Below, piece after piece: positions 34,166 to 43,630 of a DNA stretch of 64,000 bases; positions within the stretch are counted from its first letter, which is position 1, and the number at the start of each line of letters is the position of its first letter. The DNA is from Paracoccus fontiphilus. GTDB lineage: Bacteria; Pseudomonadota; Alphaproteobacteria; Rhodobacterales; Rhodobacteraceae. Location: contig NZ_JAFNAW010000008.1 of the NCBI RefSeq assembly GCF_017356265.1, positions 30,129-94,128 on the forward strand, in the 5' to 3' direction. The notes below the pieces were generated by a model. That model was not told the origin of the DNA, made no database searches, and saw only the letters and a list, made by a program, of their open reading frames with translations. Both the position numbers and the translations under genes were made by a program.

Positions 34166-36364
34166 TCACAAGGGACCGGCCGCAGCCAGCCATTCATCGA
34201 GCTTCGACCAGCGGCGGCGTCCCGAGACGTTCTTCACGGCAATGGCCACGGCCTTCTTCTGGCCAACGAGCACCACGAGCTTCCGGCCGCGGGTCACGCC
34301 GGTGTAGAGGAGGTTGCGCTGCAGCATGGTGTAGTGCTGGGTCATCACCGGGATCACCACCGCCGGGTATTCCGAGCCCTGGCTCTTGTGGATGGTGGCG
34401 GCATAAGCGGGCACCAGGGTGTCGAGCTCGCCAAAGGCGAAGGTGACGGTGCGATCGTCAAAGCAGACCGCCAGTTCGCCCTCATCCGCATCCACGTCCT
34501 CGATGGTGCCGATGTCGCCGTTGTAGACCTCCTTGTCGTAGTCGTTCTCGATCTGCATGACCTTGTCACCCGGCGCGAAGGTCCAGCCGAACCGCTCGAC
34601 CTTCCTGTCGCCGGCCGGGTTTAGCGCCTTTTGCAGCTCGATGTTGAGCGAGCGGGCGCCGACACCGCCCCGGTTCATCGGGCAGAGCACCTGGATGTCC
34701 TTGATCGGATCCAGCCCGAAGCGGCGGGGAATGCGGCGGCTGACCAGTTCCACGATGCGCGCCACCGCCTCTTCCGGATCGCGCGCCGGCACGAAGTAGA
34801 AGTCCGCCTCGCCCTCCGGTGGCGCGAGGTCGGGCAGGCGTCCGGCATTGATCGCATGCGCGGTGGTGATGATCTTGCTTTGCGCAGCCTGGCGGAAGAC
34901 CTCGGTCAGACGCACCACCGGCACGGCACCCGAGCCGATGATGTCCGCCAGCACCTGGCCCGGTCCCACTGAGGGCAACTGGTCGATGTCGCCCACCATC
35001 AGAAGTGCTGCGGTTGTGGGCACGGCCTTCATGAGCGACTGCATGAGCGGCACGTCGACCATGGAGCTTTCGTCGACGACCAGCAGGTCGCAGTCGAGCG
35101 GGCTGTCCTCGTTGCGCTTGAAGGCAAAGGCCTTGGGGTCGAACTCCAGGAGCCGGTGGATGGTTTTGGCCTCCATGCCGGTGGTCTCGGTCATCCGCTT
35201 GGCCGCGCGGCCGGTGGGCGCTGCGAGCAGGAGCTTCACACCCTTGGCGGCCAGAATGCGCAGGATGGCGTTCACGATCGTGGTCTTGCCCACACCGGGC
35301 CCGCCGGTGATCACCGTGACCTTGGAACTGAGCGCCAGGCGGATCGCCTCGGCCTGGCTCGGGGCCAGGCTGAGGCCGGTCTTCTCCTCGATCCAGGGCA
35401 GGGCGCGATCGGCATCGATGGCGGGCCAGGGCAGGGGGCCTCTCCGCAGCCGCTCGAGATGCCCGGCGATGGCACGCTCGGCCTGGTAGAGTCCAGTGAG
35501 GAAGATGCACTCCGCCTCGCCCACCCGGTCCGCGGTGACCGAGCCCTCGGCAAGCTCCTCGCCAATGGCACTCACGATCAAGGCGGGCGGCACCTCGAGG
35601 AGCTTTTCGGCAAGCCCCGTCAACTCGGCCCGCGGCAGCCCGCAATGGCCATCCCCCATGGCTTCGCTCAAGGCGAAGGACACGCCCGCGCGAACCCGGA
35701 TAGGGGCGGTCTTCTCGATGCCGAGCTTGCTGGCAATGAGATCCGCAGTGCGAAAGCCGATGCCGCGGATGTCGCGGGCCAGGCGATAGGGGTTCTCGCT
35801 CATCACCTGTACGGCGTCGGTGCCGTAGGTCTTGAAGATCCGCACCGCCCGCGCGGTGCCCACGCCATGCTGGTGCAGAAACACCATGATCTCGCGGATG
35901 ACCTTCTGGTCGGCCCAGCCCGCGGTGATCTTGGCCGCACGAACCGGGCCGATGCCGCCCACCTCGCGCAGGCGTTCGGGCTCGGCCTCGATGATGTCGA
36001 AGACGTCCTTGCCGAAGGCCTTCACCAGCCGGCGTGCATAGACAGGTCCGATCCCACGGATCATGCCGGAGCCCAGGTATTTCTCAATGCCCTCGATCGA
36101 AGAGGGCGCGGAGGTCTTCAGGAACTGCGCCTTGAACTGCAGGCCATGGGTGCGGTCGTTGAGCCACAGGCCTGAGGCGGTGATCCATTCGCCCGCCGAG
36201 ATCATCGCGGCATGACCGACCACGGTGATGAGATCGCGGTGCCCGCGTGCCTTGACCCGCAGGACACAGAAGCCACTCTCGGGACTGTGGAAGGTGACGC
36301 GCTCGACCAGGCCCGCGAGAACCTCGGTGGGACTTTGGGCCTCTGGAGACATCACCGGCGCCAT
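34166..36364 (-). CDS. RecD2-like SF1B DNA helicase
   Basis: This is a 732-residue 5'-3' helicase of the RecD2/TraA-like group. The N-terminal region contains OB-like and helix-hairpin-helix segments (MIRGIGPVYARRLVKAFG, IGPVRAAKITAGWA). Walker A is VITGGPGVGKTT (about 347-358), motif II is LLVVDESSMVD, and the C-terminal motifs are ATIHKSQGSEYPAV and YTGVTRGRKLVVLVG. I chose the ATG at 36364, correctly spaced from GAGGA; 36370 is also possible. RecD2 proteins work in DNA repair and unwinding; on this element it may also process transferred DNA. Confidence 0.93.
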   Translation of the reverse strand: MAPVMSPEAQSPTEVLAGLVERVTFHSPESGFCVLRVKARGHRDLITVVGHAAMISAGEWITASGLWLNDRTHGLQFKAQFLKTSAPSSIEGIEKYLGSGMIRGIGPVYARRLVKAFGKDVFDIIEAEPERLREVGGIGPVRAAKITAGWADQKVIREIMVFLHQHGVGTARAVRIFKTYGTDAVQVMSENPYRLARDIRGIGFRTADLIASKLGIEKTAPIRVRAGVSFALSEAMGDGHCGLPRAELTGLAEKLLEVPPALIVSAIGEELAEGSVTADRVGEAECIFLTGLYQAERAIAGHLERLRRGPLPWPAIDADRALPWIEEKTGLSLAPSQAEAIRLALSSKVTVITGGPGVGKTTIVNAILRILAAKGVKLLLAAPTGRAAKRMTETTGMEAKTIHRLLEFDPKAFAFKRNEDSPLDCDLLVVDESSMVDVPLMQSLMKAVPTTAALLMVGDIDQLPSVGPGQVLADIIGSGAVPVVRLTEVFRQAAQSKIITTAHAINAGRLPDLAPPEGEADFYFVPARDPEEAVARIVELVSRRIPRRFGLDPIKDIQVLCPMNRGGVGARSLNIELQKALNPAGDRKVERFGWTFAPGDKVMQIENDYDKEVYNGDIGTIEDVDADEGELAVCFDDRTVTFAFGELDTLVPAYAATIHKSQGSEYPAVVIPVMTQHYTMLQRNLLYTGVTRGRKLVVLVGQKKAVAIAVKNVSGRRRWSKLDEWLAAAGPL

Positions 36365-36680
36365 CCACATTCCTCGTCAACAACAGCGTGACATTTCCCG
36401 ACCGCAGGTTGCACCGCACGCACTGCGCCTTGTCTTCGTCGCAGACGATGCCCGGGTTGGCTTATCTGGGATCCTGCCGCGTCCTTGACGGTGTGTCAGC
36501 AGATATATGGCATCCTGCTCGGGAACCAAGTTCCGAGATATCGCCTGTCGCACTGCCGGGAGCGCAAAGCTTTGCTGTTCGACTGTCGTCTGTGCCTGAA
36601 ACACAACCGGCAGGAAAGCAGCTTTTCCTGCCTGGAATGCCGCTATGATGGGCCATGAGTGATGAGGGGAGGAAATAGTC
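36365..36680. other. intergenic stretch between divergent helicase and VOC genes
   Basis: About 316 bases hold divergent promoters for the leftward helicase and the rightward VOC gene. No credible gene, RNA or hairpin was recognised. The GAGGGGAGGAAATAG ribosome binding site of the VOC gene lies at 36663-36677. Confidence 0.4.
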
Positions 36681-37160
36681 ATGACCATTGCCAAGAACAC
36701 TGTGTGCCTGTGGTTCGACAAGGATGCCGAGGAGGCCGCGACCTTCTATGCATCTGTCTTTCCGGACAGCCGGGTGGAGGCGGTCCACTGCGCTCCTGAC
36801 GACTATCCCTCAGGAAAGAAGGGCGATGTGCTGACCGTTCAGTTCACGGTCGCAGGGATCCCGTGCATCGGACTGAACGGCGGACCTGTCTTCAAGCCAG
36901 ATGAGGCCTTCTCGTTCCAGATTGCCACCGATGACCAGCAAGAGACTGACCGGTACTGGAACGCCATTGTCAGCAATGGTGGCAGCGAAAGTGACTGCGG
37001 CTGGTGCAAGGATCGGTGGGGGGTCTCCTGGCAGATCACACCGCGCACGCTCACAGAAGCGATGATGGCAGGCGGCGAGGAAGCGCGGCGCGCCTTTGCC
37101 GCCATGATGAGCATGCGCAAGATCGACGTGGCAGCGATCGACGCGGCGCGCCGGGGATGA
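36681..37160 (+). CDS. PhnB-like VOC-family protein
   Basis: This 159-residue protein of the 3-demethylubiquinone methyltransferase-like/PhnB branch of the VOC superfamily starts at ATG 36681. CLWFDKDAEEAATFYASVFP and the typical GLNGGPVFKPDEAFSFQI and CGWCKDRWGVSWQITP segments are clear. Despite the database name, members have no proven methyltransferase activity. The gene stands alone next to the helicase and outside the conjugation operon. Confidence 0.9.
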   Translation: MTIAKNTVCLWFDKDAEEAATFYASVFPDSRVEAVHCAPDDYPSGKKGDVLTVQFTVAGIPCIGLNGGPVFKPDEAFSFQIATDDQQETDRYWNAIVSNGGSESDCGWCKDRWGVSWQITPRTLTEAMMAGGEEARRAFAAMMSMRKIDVAAIDAARRG

Positions 37161-37749
37161 GCATCATGCTCTTGGCCGATCGCGCCTGACCCGCCAATCG
37201 CGTGTCATGCCGGTGCCGCGGCCGGTCGCGGCTGCAAGAGGGAGTTCGAAAAGGCGCAGCGCTGCTCTGGCGCTCGCGATCTGCACACGAACCTGCACCA
37301 CATTGTCGTTGTTGAAGGGGAATGACCAGGATCGGCCTGTTGAATGCCGGTGCCAAAATCGAGCGGAGACGCTTCCCATAGGGCAGCTTCCTGCCTGACA
37401 CGGTCGTTAGACACGACCCTCTTGAACGAGCGCCAACCCTCCCGCTCAAGGCGGCAACAGACAAGATGTTGCGGTGATCGGCAGTCTGTGAAGGCAAGGG
37501 GCAGGCGAAGTTTGCTCCGAAGGCAAAGGGGCAACTCTGAGCGATTGTCTCGTTTGTGCCTGAGGTTATCCCCTGTGAGGCAAACGCGTAGCACAGATGC
37601 ATGCCCCTTGCAGATGCTGCATAGCAGCATCCCTAAGGTGTTCGTTGTGCACAAGCAGTGTTAGCGCCATCTTTGGTGCATCGAAGGTGCCAAGCCAATC
37701 CGGGCGAGGCGCACGCAAGAACAAAGACGCGAGACAAGGAAACACCATC
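37161..37749. other. intergenic stretch upstream of the DUF1127/CcsR locus
   Basis: This 589-base gap has no credible gene. It contains the perfect palindrome at 37613-37631 (listed separately) and should contain the promoter of the DUF1127/sRNA unit. The known counterpart is driven by the heat-shock sigma factors RpoHI/RpoHII; I could not place a convincing RpoH promoter by eye. Confidence 0.4.
37613..37631. promoter_or_regulatory. perfect palindrome, possible operator upstream of the DUF1127 gene
   Basis: GATGCTGC-ATA-GCAGCATC has two perfect 8-base arms around a 3-base spacer, about 120 bases before the DUF1127 start. It is the right size for a dimeric regulator or a short hairpin. There is no second copy nearby. 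Confidence 0.4.
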
Positions 37750-37971
37750 ATGGCCGCCATCGCCCACATCCAAACCGCCTCCTCCTCCTTTGGCTTTAGC
37801 CGGCTGTCGGCTGCGATCCAACGCCTGCAGGAAAACCGCGCCCGCCGCGTGATCTATCGCCAGACCGTGCGTGAACTGAACGCCCTGACCGAACGCGATC
37901 TCGATGATCTGGGGATCAGCCGCGCGATGATCACCCGCCTGGCCCATGAGGCAGCCTGGGGCGCGAAGTAA
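37750..37971 (+). CDS. DUF1127 protein, CcaF1-like
   Basis: This 73-residue protein starts at ATG 37750 (site AAGGAAACACC). The C-terminal half is the DUF1127 domain: TVRELNALTERDLDDLGISR, an arginine-rich small helical module. In Rhodobacter sphaeroides the DUF1127 protein CcaF1 (RSP_6037) is co-transcribed with four CcsR small RNAs and binds RNA. Here a run of CCUCC-loop hairpins follows directly, so this is probably the equivalent locus. The 35-residue N-terminal extension (HIQTASSSFGF...) fits the longer CcaF1 type. Confidence 0.9.
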   Translation: MAAIAHIQTASSSFGFSRLSAAIQRLQENRARRVIYRQTVRELNALTERDLDDLGISRAMITRLAHEAAWGAK

Positions 37972-37980
37972 ATTATAGAC

Positions 37981-38222
37981 CTTCCCGCCCTCTTCTCCCT
38001 GGGGCCGGGACTGGTGGCATTCTTCTGCCAGAGAATGCCGCCCCATATAGCCGCTCCATTTGCGGCACCTGATGCGACGGACCTCTCTTCCTCCCAATGG
38101 TTCGATCGTTGGCGGCAACGGCCTCTCCTCCTCCCTGGCCTTGCCGCACCCATACGCGGCCTCTCCCTCCTCCCTGGGCCAGCGTTCCGCGGCAGCACCC
38201 ACTCCTCCCTGGGTGCTGCCGC
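37981..38222 (+). ncRNA. CcsR-like small RNA array (CCUCC-loop hairpins)
   Basis: Directly downstream of the DUF1127 gene lies a chain of stem-loops whose loops carry C/U-rich CTCCTCCC sequences. One has stem CCCGCCC/GGGGCCGGG with loop TCTTCTCCCT (37984-38009). GGCAA/GGCC arms hold CTCCTCCCTGG at 38128-38138. A third copy is at 38167-38177. GGCAGCACCCA 38191-38201 pairs with TGGGTGCTGCC 38210-38220 around CTCCTCC. A related TTCCTCCC lies at 38091-38098. The layout matches CcsR1-4 of R. sphaeroides (conserved CCUCCUCCC motif, stress-induced, processed from the ccaF1 transcript). Individual RNA ends cannot be set by eye. Confidence 0.78.
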
Positions 38223-38227
38223 TTTTC
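38191..38227 (+). terminator. last CcsR-like hairpin acting as terminator
   Basis: The 11-base perfect stem (GGCAGCACCCA/TGGGTGCTGCC) is followed by GCTTTTCC, a short U-rich tract. It probably ends the DUF1127/sRNA transcript. A second hairpin CCGACCT-TG-AGGTCGG lies further on at 38334-38349 in the otherwise empty stretch before the next gene. Confidence 0.55.
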
Positions 38228-38476
38228 CATGTTGGACACCGGAGTTGCGCGAACGCCTCCGGATCGACCGGAGTACCGGTCGTCCACTGAAAGGGTTGGT
38301 CTCATCCTCATCACCTGATCGGCCCTTCTCTGTCCGACCTTGAGGTCGGCTTTGCCGGAGACACCTTCATCAGCCTGGCCTTGCTGCTCCTGTCCTCCGG
38401 GCTTTCGATGGGCGCGAACGGAACCAGAACATGGAGCGCGTGTTTCTTTGAAGCATCCTGAGAAAGGTAGTGCCCC

Positions 38477-38698
38477 ATGGCCGATGAAAACCCGAAATCC
38501 CACCCGACCGACAATGCTGAGAAAGATCCGGACACCTGGGTCAGCGGCGAAGATCCCATGACCGGCGCACAGGCGTCCTATCTCAAGACGTTGAGCGAGC
38601 AGGCCGACGATCCCGAGGCCTTTGACGACACCATCAGCAAGGCGGAGGCCTCGAAGCGCATCGATGCGCTGAAAGCCAAGCTGGGGTTGGACCAGTAG
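38477..38698 (+). CDS. DUF3072 family protein
   Basis: This 73-residue protein starts at ATG 38477. The pattern WVSGEDPMTGAQASYLKTLS followed by ISKAEASKRIDALK is the DUF3072 signature, a small acidic protein frequent in Alphaproteobacteria and often tied to stress or stationary-phase genes. The fold resembles a SAP-like helical pair. Function unknown. Confidence 0.88.
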   Translation: MADENPKSHPTDNAEKDPDTWVSGEDPMTGAQASYLKTLSEQADDPEAFDDTISKAEASKRIDALKAKLGLDQ

Positions 38699-38899
38699 GG
38701 CTTCGCTGTCGGGAAGGCGGAGCGACATCCCAAAGGTCATGAGTCAGGGCTATAGTTTCGCAACGCGATGAGGTGCGGATGATCTGGTGTAGTACCCTTT
38801 TGTCAATCTGATGCTGGTCGAACACCGGGTCGTTACGAGAGCACTTCAGGCGACGGTGCCAAGGGGAAAGGTCACCGTGATGCCCAGAACTCTCTGCCC

Positions 38900-40063
38900 T
38901 CAGAAACTGTAGCCGACCCGTATGCCGACGCCCCATGCATGGCTGCCGTCGATCTCGGCGCGAGCTGTATCAGGCGTGCCGGTCTCGGGTCGGGCATCCC
39001 CCAGCTTGGTATAACTGATTCCGGTCGTGATCCTGATCCTGTCCTGCGTGTAGATGGCCGCCAGACTGACGCCCTTCCGGCCGTTGACCGGCGCCAGCGG
39101 CGAGACAAGGTCACTGCCGGATTTCTCGTAGGTGAGGCTGGCCACGCCAGACCAGGTCTCGGTGAACGTGCGGCCCACGCCGATGGTGAAGGTGGTGGTG
39201 TCGTCGAGATCCACAAGACCGCTACCGGTCACCTGAAGGAGCTTCTCAGGGTCCACGCGGAAGCTTGACCAATCCACCCAGCGGATGGAGCCGAAGACAA
39301 GGGTGGTGGGATCGATGCCGGTCTGGAACTCGAGGTTCCAGGATTTCGGCGTCTGGACCGTCAGCCTGGAACGCCCGTCCAGTAGCGGCAAGGCCGGCGC
39401 GGGGCCGGACCCGTCGGGGTCCACAAGAGGACCGGTCTCAGAGATGTCGAAGTCATGCTCGATTACCGCATTATAGGTCAGGGACACACGCGCGGCGATG
39501 TCCGGTCTTTCCCACGACACCCCGGCGAGCCACCCATAAGCGATATCCCTGTCCACATCGACACGGTAGCCGCTGATGGGACCGAACGCCGCGCCGGCCA
39601 AGGTCACGCGCCCATCCGTGCGCGCTCCGCGGAGACCGGCGTGCACCCCGAAGCCGCTTCCCGGAACAGCAAAGCGGATGATGCCGGTCAGGTCAGTGTT
39701 GTTGATGACCACGCCGGTTCCGCCGAGATTGAACGAACCATTGGCGGGATAAGCGATGTCAGCTCCGAATGGCTGGTCCAGGATGATGGCGGCTGACCAG
39801 AGATCATCGAACTGGTGCTTATAGGCAAAGCCAAAGTTGCTGTAGGAGCGCGCAACATTGCCGGTGCGCTCACCTCCGGGGTAGGGGCCAAGCGGCAGGT
39901 CTGTTCCTGTGACGCTGGGCGAGACATGGCCATAGTTCAGCTCGAGATAGTTGCCCGGCTCGAAAAGAGGACCGAGAAACTGGCTGCTCCGCTCGACACC
40001 GCCAGCAAAGACGGTCGTTCCGCACAGGAGCCAGACGGCAGTGCCGATACATGCGGTCTTCAT
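38900..40063 (-). CDS. FadL/OmpP1-family outer-membrane protein
   Basis: This 387-residue protein has a signal peptide (about 1-21, ending TTVFAGG) and alternating beta-strand sequence up to a terminal aromatic residue (GVGIRVGYSF), typical of outer-membrane barrels. The N-terminal region (FLGPLFEPGNYLELNYGHVS) and the strand WNLEFQTGIDPTTLVFGSIR fit the FadL/TodX hydrophobic-compound transporters. It moves long-chain fatty acids or aromatics across the outer membrane. It is a single gene between DUF3072 and dnaE2. Confidence 0.85.
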   Translation of the reverse strand: MKTACIGTAVWLLCGTTVFAGGVERSSQFLGPLFEPGNYLELNYGHVSPSVTGTDLPLGPYPGGERTGNVARSYSNFGFAYKHQFDDLWSAAIILDQPFGADIAYPANGSFNLGGTGVVINNTDLTGIIRFAVPGSGFGVHAGLRGARTDGRVTLAGAAFGPISGYRVDVDRDIAYGWLAGVSWERPDIAARVSLTYNAVIEHDFDISETGPLVDPDGSGPAPALPLLDGRSRLTVQTPKSWNLEFQTGIDPTTLVFGSIRWVDWSSFRVDPEKLLQVTGSGLVDLDDTTTFTIGVGRTFTETWSGVASLTYEKSGSDLVSPLAPVNGRKGVSLAAIYTQDRIRITTGISYTKLGDARPETGTPDTARAEIDGSHAWGVGIRVGYSF

Positions 40064-40272
40064 GAAGGCCTCGCGTCAAAGCTCGGGTCTCATCACACGG
40101 CGTTTGCAAGCTGCCGCCAGCGAACGATAGCATAGGGAGAGCTGTCCACGGATGTGAAATGCTGCGCCGCTGATCCTGTGCTCGCGGCATGGATCAGGGG
40201 GGCGATACCGAACTGGCTTGGCGCTACCCTCCGCATGTCCATGCAACGGGGATTCACGTCATGGTTTTCCAA

Positions 40273-43200
40273 TTATTGAAAGTTTCGACCTTTTACCTTG
40301 ATCGCATCCAGATGCAGGTCCTTGATATAGATCTCTCGCGCCCTTGGGCCGACCGCGGCACCTTCTCGCATATCCCTTGCTCCCTGCCCATGCCGCGCCT
40401 TATCGCCGCGCCCTTGGGGAAGCGGAAACGCTGCGCCCCGCACGCCGACGCTGGCCAGCTCCCGCGACATGTCCTTGATCCGGTGCACCACGATATGAAC
40501 GACCTCGCCCTCGCGCTGGATGCGCCCCTGCACGCCGATCATGCTAGCACCCAGCACGATCCGTCGGTGCGCCTCGAAGACCTTGGGCCAGACGACAAGG
40601 TTGGCGACACCCGTCTCGTCCTCGAGCGTGATGAACATCACCCCCTTGGCCGATCCAGGCCGTTGCCGGACCAGTACCAGGCCCGCGATCGCACACCAGC
40701 GGCGATCCCGGCTGGCCATGGCATCGGCGCAGGTGATGACCTTCCGCTCCTTTAGCGTCTCCCGAAGGAACGAGACCGGATGCCGGCGCAAGCTGAGGCC
40801 GGTGTGGCCATAGTCCTCGACCACCTCGCGGCCCAGAGTCATCGGCCGGAGTGTAACATCTGGTTCTTCAGTCTCTGCTCTGGTCGTGTCGTTCCGCCAC
40901 TTGGGTATCGTTGCGTCCGCATCCTCCCGTGCTTCGCCTTCCTGCCGCTCCGCTGCCTCCCGCGCCGCGGCAAAAAGTGGCAGCTCCTCCGGTGCAAGCC
41001 CCTTGATAGCCCAGAGCGCGTCGCGGCGGCTGAGCCCGAGCAAGGGCTGGAACCCATCCGCCTCGGCAATGCGGGTCAGGGTGGTGATCGGCACCCGCAC
41101 CCGGCGCCAGAGGTCTTCGACCGAGGCAAAGGGCTGATCGGCCCGTGCAGCGACAATGCTGGCAGCATGGGCATTGGCCAGCCCCTTGATCATCCTGAGT
41201 CCAAGGCGCACGGCAAAGCGGCTGCCCTCGTCCTCGGGCCGTCCTGTCGGCTCCAGTGTGCAGTCCCAACGGGAGGCATTGACGCAGACGGGCCGGATCT
41301 CGACGCCGTGCTCCTGCGCGTCCCGGACGATCTGTGCGGGGGCATAGAAGCCCATCGGCTGGCTGTTCAGGAGCGCCGCACAGAAGGCATCCGGGTGCCA
41401 GCACTTCAGCCAGGCACTGGCATAAGCCACGAGCGCAAAGGAGGCTGCGTGGCTTTCCGGAAAGCCGTAGGAGCCAAAGCCCTCGAGCTGGCGGAAGGTG
41501 CGCTCGGCGAAGTCGGGATCGTAGCCGCGCGCCACCATGCCGGTGACGAGCTTGTCCTTGAAGGCAGACACCCCGCCGGTGAACTTGAAGGTGGCCATGG
41601 ACTTGCGGAGCATGTCCGCCTCGCCGGGGGTGAAGCCCGCGCATTCGATGGCGACCCGCATGGCCTGCTCCTGGAAGAGCGGCACACCCAGTGTCTTGCC
41701 CAGCACCTTCTCGAGTTCGGGTGTGGGATACTCCACCGGCTCCAGCCCCTCCCGCCTGCGCAGATAGGGATGGACCATGTCGCCCTGGATGGGGCCGGGA
41801 CGGACAATGGCCACCTGCACCACCAGGTCATAGTAGGTGCGGGGCTTCATCCTCGGCAGCATGGCCATCTGCGCCCGGCTCTCGATCTGGAAGGTGCCGA
41901 GCGTGTCGGCCTTCCTGATCATCGCATAGGTGCGCGGATCCTCGGGCGGGATGGTGGCCAGATCATGGGAGACGCCCTTGTGCGCCTCGATGAGCGCCAG
42001 CCCCTTGGCCATGCAGGTGAGCATGCCCAGGGCCAGCACATCGACCTTCATGAAGCGCAATGCGTCGATGTCGTCCTTGTCCCATTCGATGATCTGCCGG
42101 TCCTCCATCGTGGCAGGCTCGATCGGCACCAGATCATCCAGACGATCCTGAGTGAGGACAAACCCGCCCGGATGCTGCGACAGGTGCCGGGGAAAGCCCA
42201 TGAGCTGGCGGGCGAGATCCAGCGTCAGCCGCAGGCGGCGATCGGAGGGGTCCAGGTTCAGCTCCCTGATCTGCACCTCGCTCACGCCCTCCTCGGACCA
42301 GGCCCAGATCTGGCCAGAGAGGGTCTGGATCAGGTCCTCGGGCAAGCCCATGGCCTTGCCGACATCGCGCAAGGCGCCCTTGGCGCGGTAGCGGATCACC
42401 GTGGCGCAAAGGGCTGCGCGGTCGCGGCCATAGGTGGCGTAGACCCACTGGATCACCTCCTCGCGGCGCTCGTGCTCGAAGTCCACGTCAATGTCGGGTG
42501 GCTCATGACGTTCCTCGGAGACGAAGCGTTCAAAGAGAAGATCATTGCGGCCCGGATCAATGGCGGTGATGCCCAGCACATAGCAGACGGCGGAGTTCGC
42601 GGCCGAGCCGCGGCCCTGGCAGAGAATGTTCCGCGAGCGGGCAAAGCGGACGATGCTGTGGACGGTCAGGAAGTAGGGGGCGTAGGACAGCTTGCCGATG
42701 AGGCGCAGCTCGTGGGCCAGCGACGCCTTTACCTCATCCGGCACGCCCTCGGGATATCGGGATGCTGCGCCCTCCCAGGTCAGCCGCTCCAGCGTCTCCT
42801 GCGGGGTGAGGCTTGGGTCGTCCCGCTCCTCGGGATACTGGTAGCGAAGTTCATCCACCGAGAAGCGGCAGCGGGACACGATCTCTGCCGTCCGGGCCAG
42901 GGCTTCCGGGTAGCGCGAGAACAGCCGCTGCATCTCGGCAGGGGGCTTCAGATACCGGTCCGCATGGCGCTCGCGGCGAAAGCCCAGGGCTTCGACAGTC
43001 ACAGTGTGGCGGATGGCGGTGACCACATCCTGCAGGATGCGCCGGGACGGCTCGTGATAGAGCACGTCATTGGTGATGACCGTCGGGACCCGCAGGCAGG
43101 CAGCCATGGTGGACAGCTCATGCAGCCGCAGCTGGTCATTGGGGCGGCGCAGCAGGGTGAGGGCCAGATAGGCACGATCGCCGAAGACATCGCGCAGCCG

Positions 43201-43617
43201 GCGCAGGCGCAGAGCACAGGTGTCGTCGGCCAGATCCGGCACCAGCACGGCGATTAGGCCCTCGGCGTGCTCGGCGACATCCGCCCAGTCTATATGGCAC
43301 TTGCCCTTGCCGGCGCGGGACTTGCCGAGCGTCAGCAAGCGGCAGAGACGGCCATAGCCCGCTCGGTTCATGGGATAGACCAGCAGCGCCATGCCGCAGG
43401 CGAGGTCCAAGCGGCAGCCTACCACCAGCCGGACCCCGGTGGCCTTGGCGGCCTCCCAGGCCCGGACGACACCCGCAAGCGTGTTGCGGTCGGTCACGGC
43501 CAGGGCCTCAATGCCCATCATCGCCGCCGTGGCGAACAGCTCCTCAGCCGAGGAGGCCCCGCGCAGGAAGGAGAAGGGCGAGGTCACCTGCAGCTCGGCA
43601 TAGCGGGGCCCGGTCAT
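40273..43617 (-). CDS. dnaE2: error-prone DNA polymerase DnaE2 (ImuC)
   Basis: This 1114-residue C-family polymerase has an N-terminal PHP domain ([20 protein letters not shown]), polymerase core motifs ([12 protein letters not shown] and [16 protein letters not shown]) and a C-terminal OB fold ([20 protein letters not shown]). I take the start as ATG 43617 ([11 protein letters not shown]), 14 bases after imuB; the frame reaching 43728 lies inside imuB. DnaE2 performs damage-induced mutagenic bypass together with ImuA and ImuB. The length is normal for DnaE2 and it lacks the extra regions of DnaE1. Confidence 0.96.
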   Translation of the reverse strand: MTGPRYAELQVTSPFSFLRGASSAEELFATAAMMGIEALAVTDRNTLAGVVRAWEAAKATGVRLVVGCRLDLACGMALLVYPMNRAGYGRLCRLLTLGKSRAGKGKCHIDWADVAEHAEGLIAVLVPDLADDTCALRLRRLRDVFGDRAYLALTLLRRPNDQLRLHELSTMAACLRVPTVITNDVLYHEPSRRILQDVVTAIRHTVTVEALGFRRERHADRYLKPPAEMQRLFSRYPEALARTAEIVSRCRFSVDELRYQYPEERDDPSLTPQETLERLTWEGAASRYPEGVPDEVKASLAHELRLIGKLSYAPYFLTVHSIVRFARSRNILCQGRGSAANSAVCYVLGITAIDPGRNDLLFERFVSEERHEPPDIDVDFEHERREEVIQWVYATYGRDRAALCATVIRYRAKGALRDVGKAMGLPEDLIQTLSGQIWAWSEEGVSEVQIRELNLDPSDRRLRLTLDLARQLMGFPRHLSQHPGGFVLTQDRLDDLVPIEPATMEDRQIIEWDKDDIDALRFMKVDVLALGMLTCMAKGLALIEAHKGVSHDLATIPPEDPRTYAMIRKADTLGTFQIESRAQMAMLPRMKPRTYYDLVVQVAIVRPGPIQGDMVHPYLRRREGLEPVEYPTPELEKVLGKTLGVPLFQEQAMRVAIECAGFTPGEADMLRKSMATFKFTGGVSAFKDKLVTGMVARGYDPDFAERTFRQLEGFGSYGFPESHAASFALVAYASAWLKCWHPDAFCAALLNSQPMGFYAPAQIVRDAQEHGVEIRPVCVNASRWDCTLEPTGRPEDEGSRFAVRLGLRMIKGLANAHAASIVAARADQPFASVEDLWRRVRVPITTLTRIAEADGFQPLLGLSRRDALWAIKGLAPEELPLFAAAREAAERQEGEAREDADATIPKWRNDTTRAETEEPDVTLRPMTLGREVVEDYGHTGLSLRRHPVSFLRETLKERKVITCADAMASRDRRWCAIAGLVLVRQRPGSAKGVMFITLEDETGVANLVVWPKVFEAHRRIVLGASMIGVQGRIQREGEVVHIVVHRIKDMSRELASVGVRGAAFPLPQGRGDKARHGQGARDMREGAAVGPRAREIYIKDLHLDAIKVKGRNFQ

Positions 43618-43630
43618 CCGATGACACCGT

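Noticed and set aside
37607..37636. CTTGCA ... CCCTAA as an RpoH promoter for the DUF1127/CcsR unit
   Set aside because: Spacing between the boxes is too long for a normal RpoH promoter; only the palindrome between them is kept.
38128..38212. CTCCTCCCTGG repeats as a CRISPR or simple tandem repeat
   Set aside because: Only three or four copies, each inside its own hairpin and directly after a DUF1127 gene; CcsR-like RNAs explain them better.
40780..43257. Long plus-strand open frame opposite dnaE2 (about 825 codons)
   Set aside because: It is a shadow of dnaE2 in high-GC DNA: low-complexity, His/Gly/Ala-rich translation without motifs.
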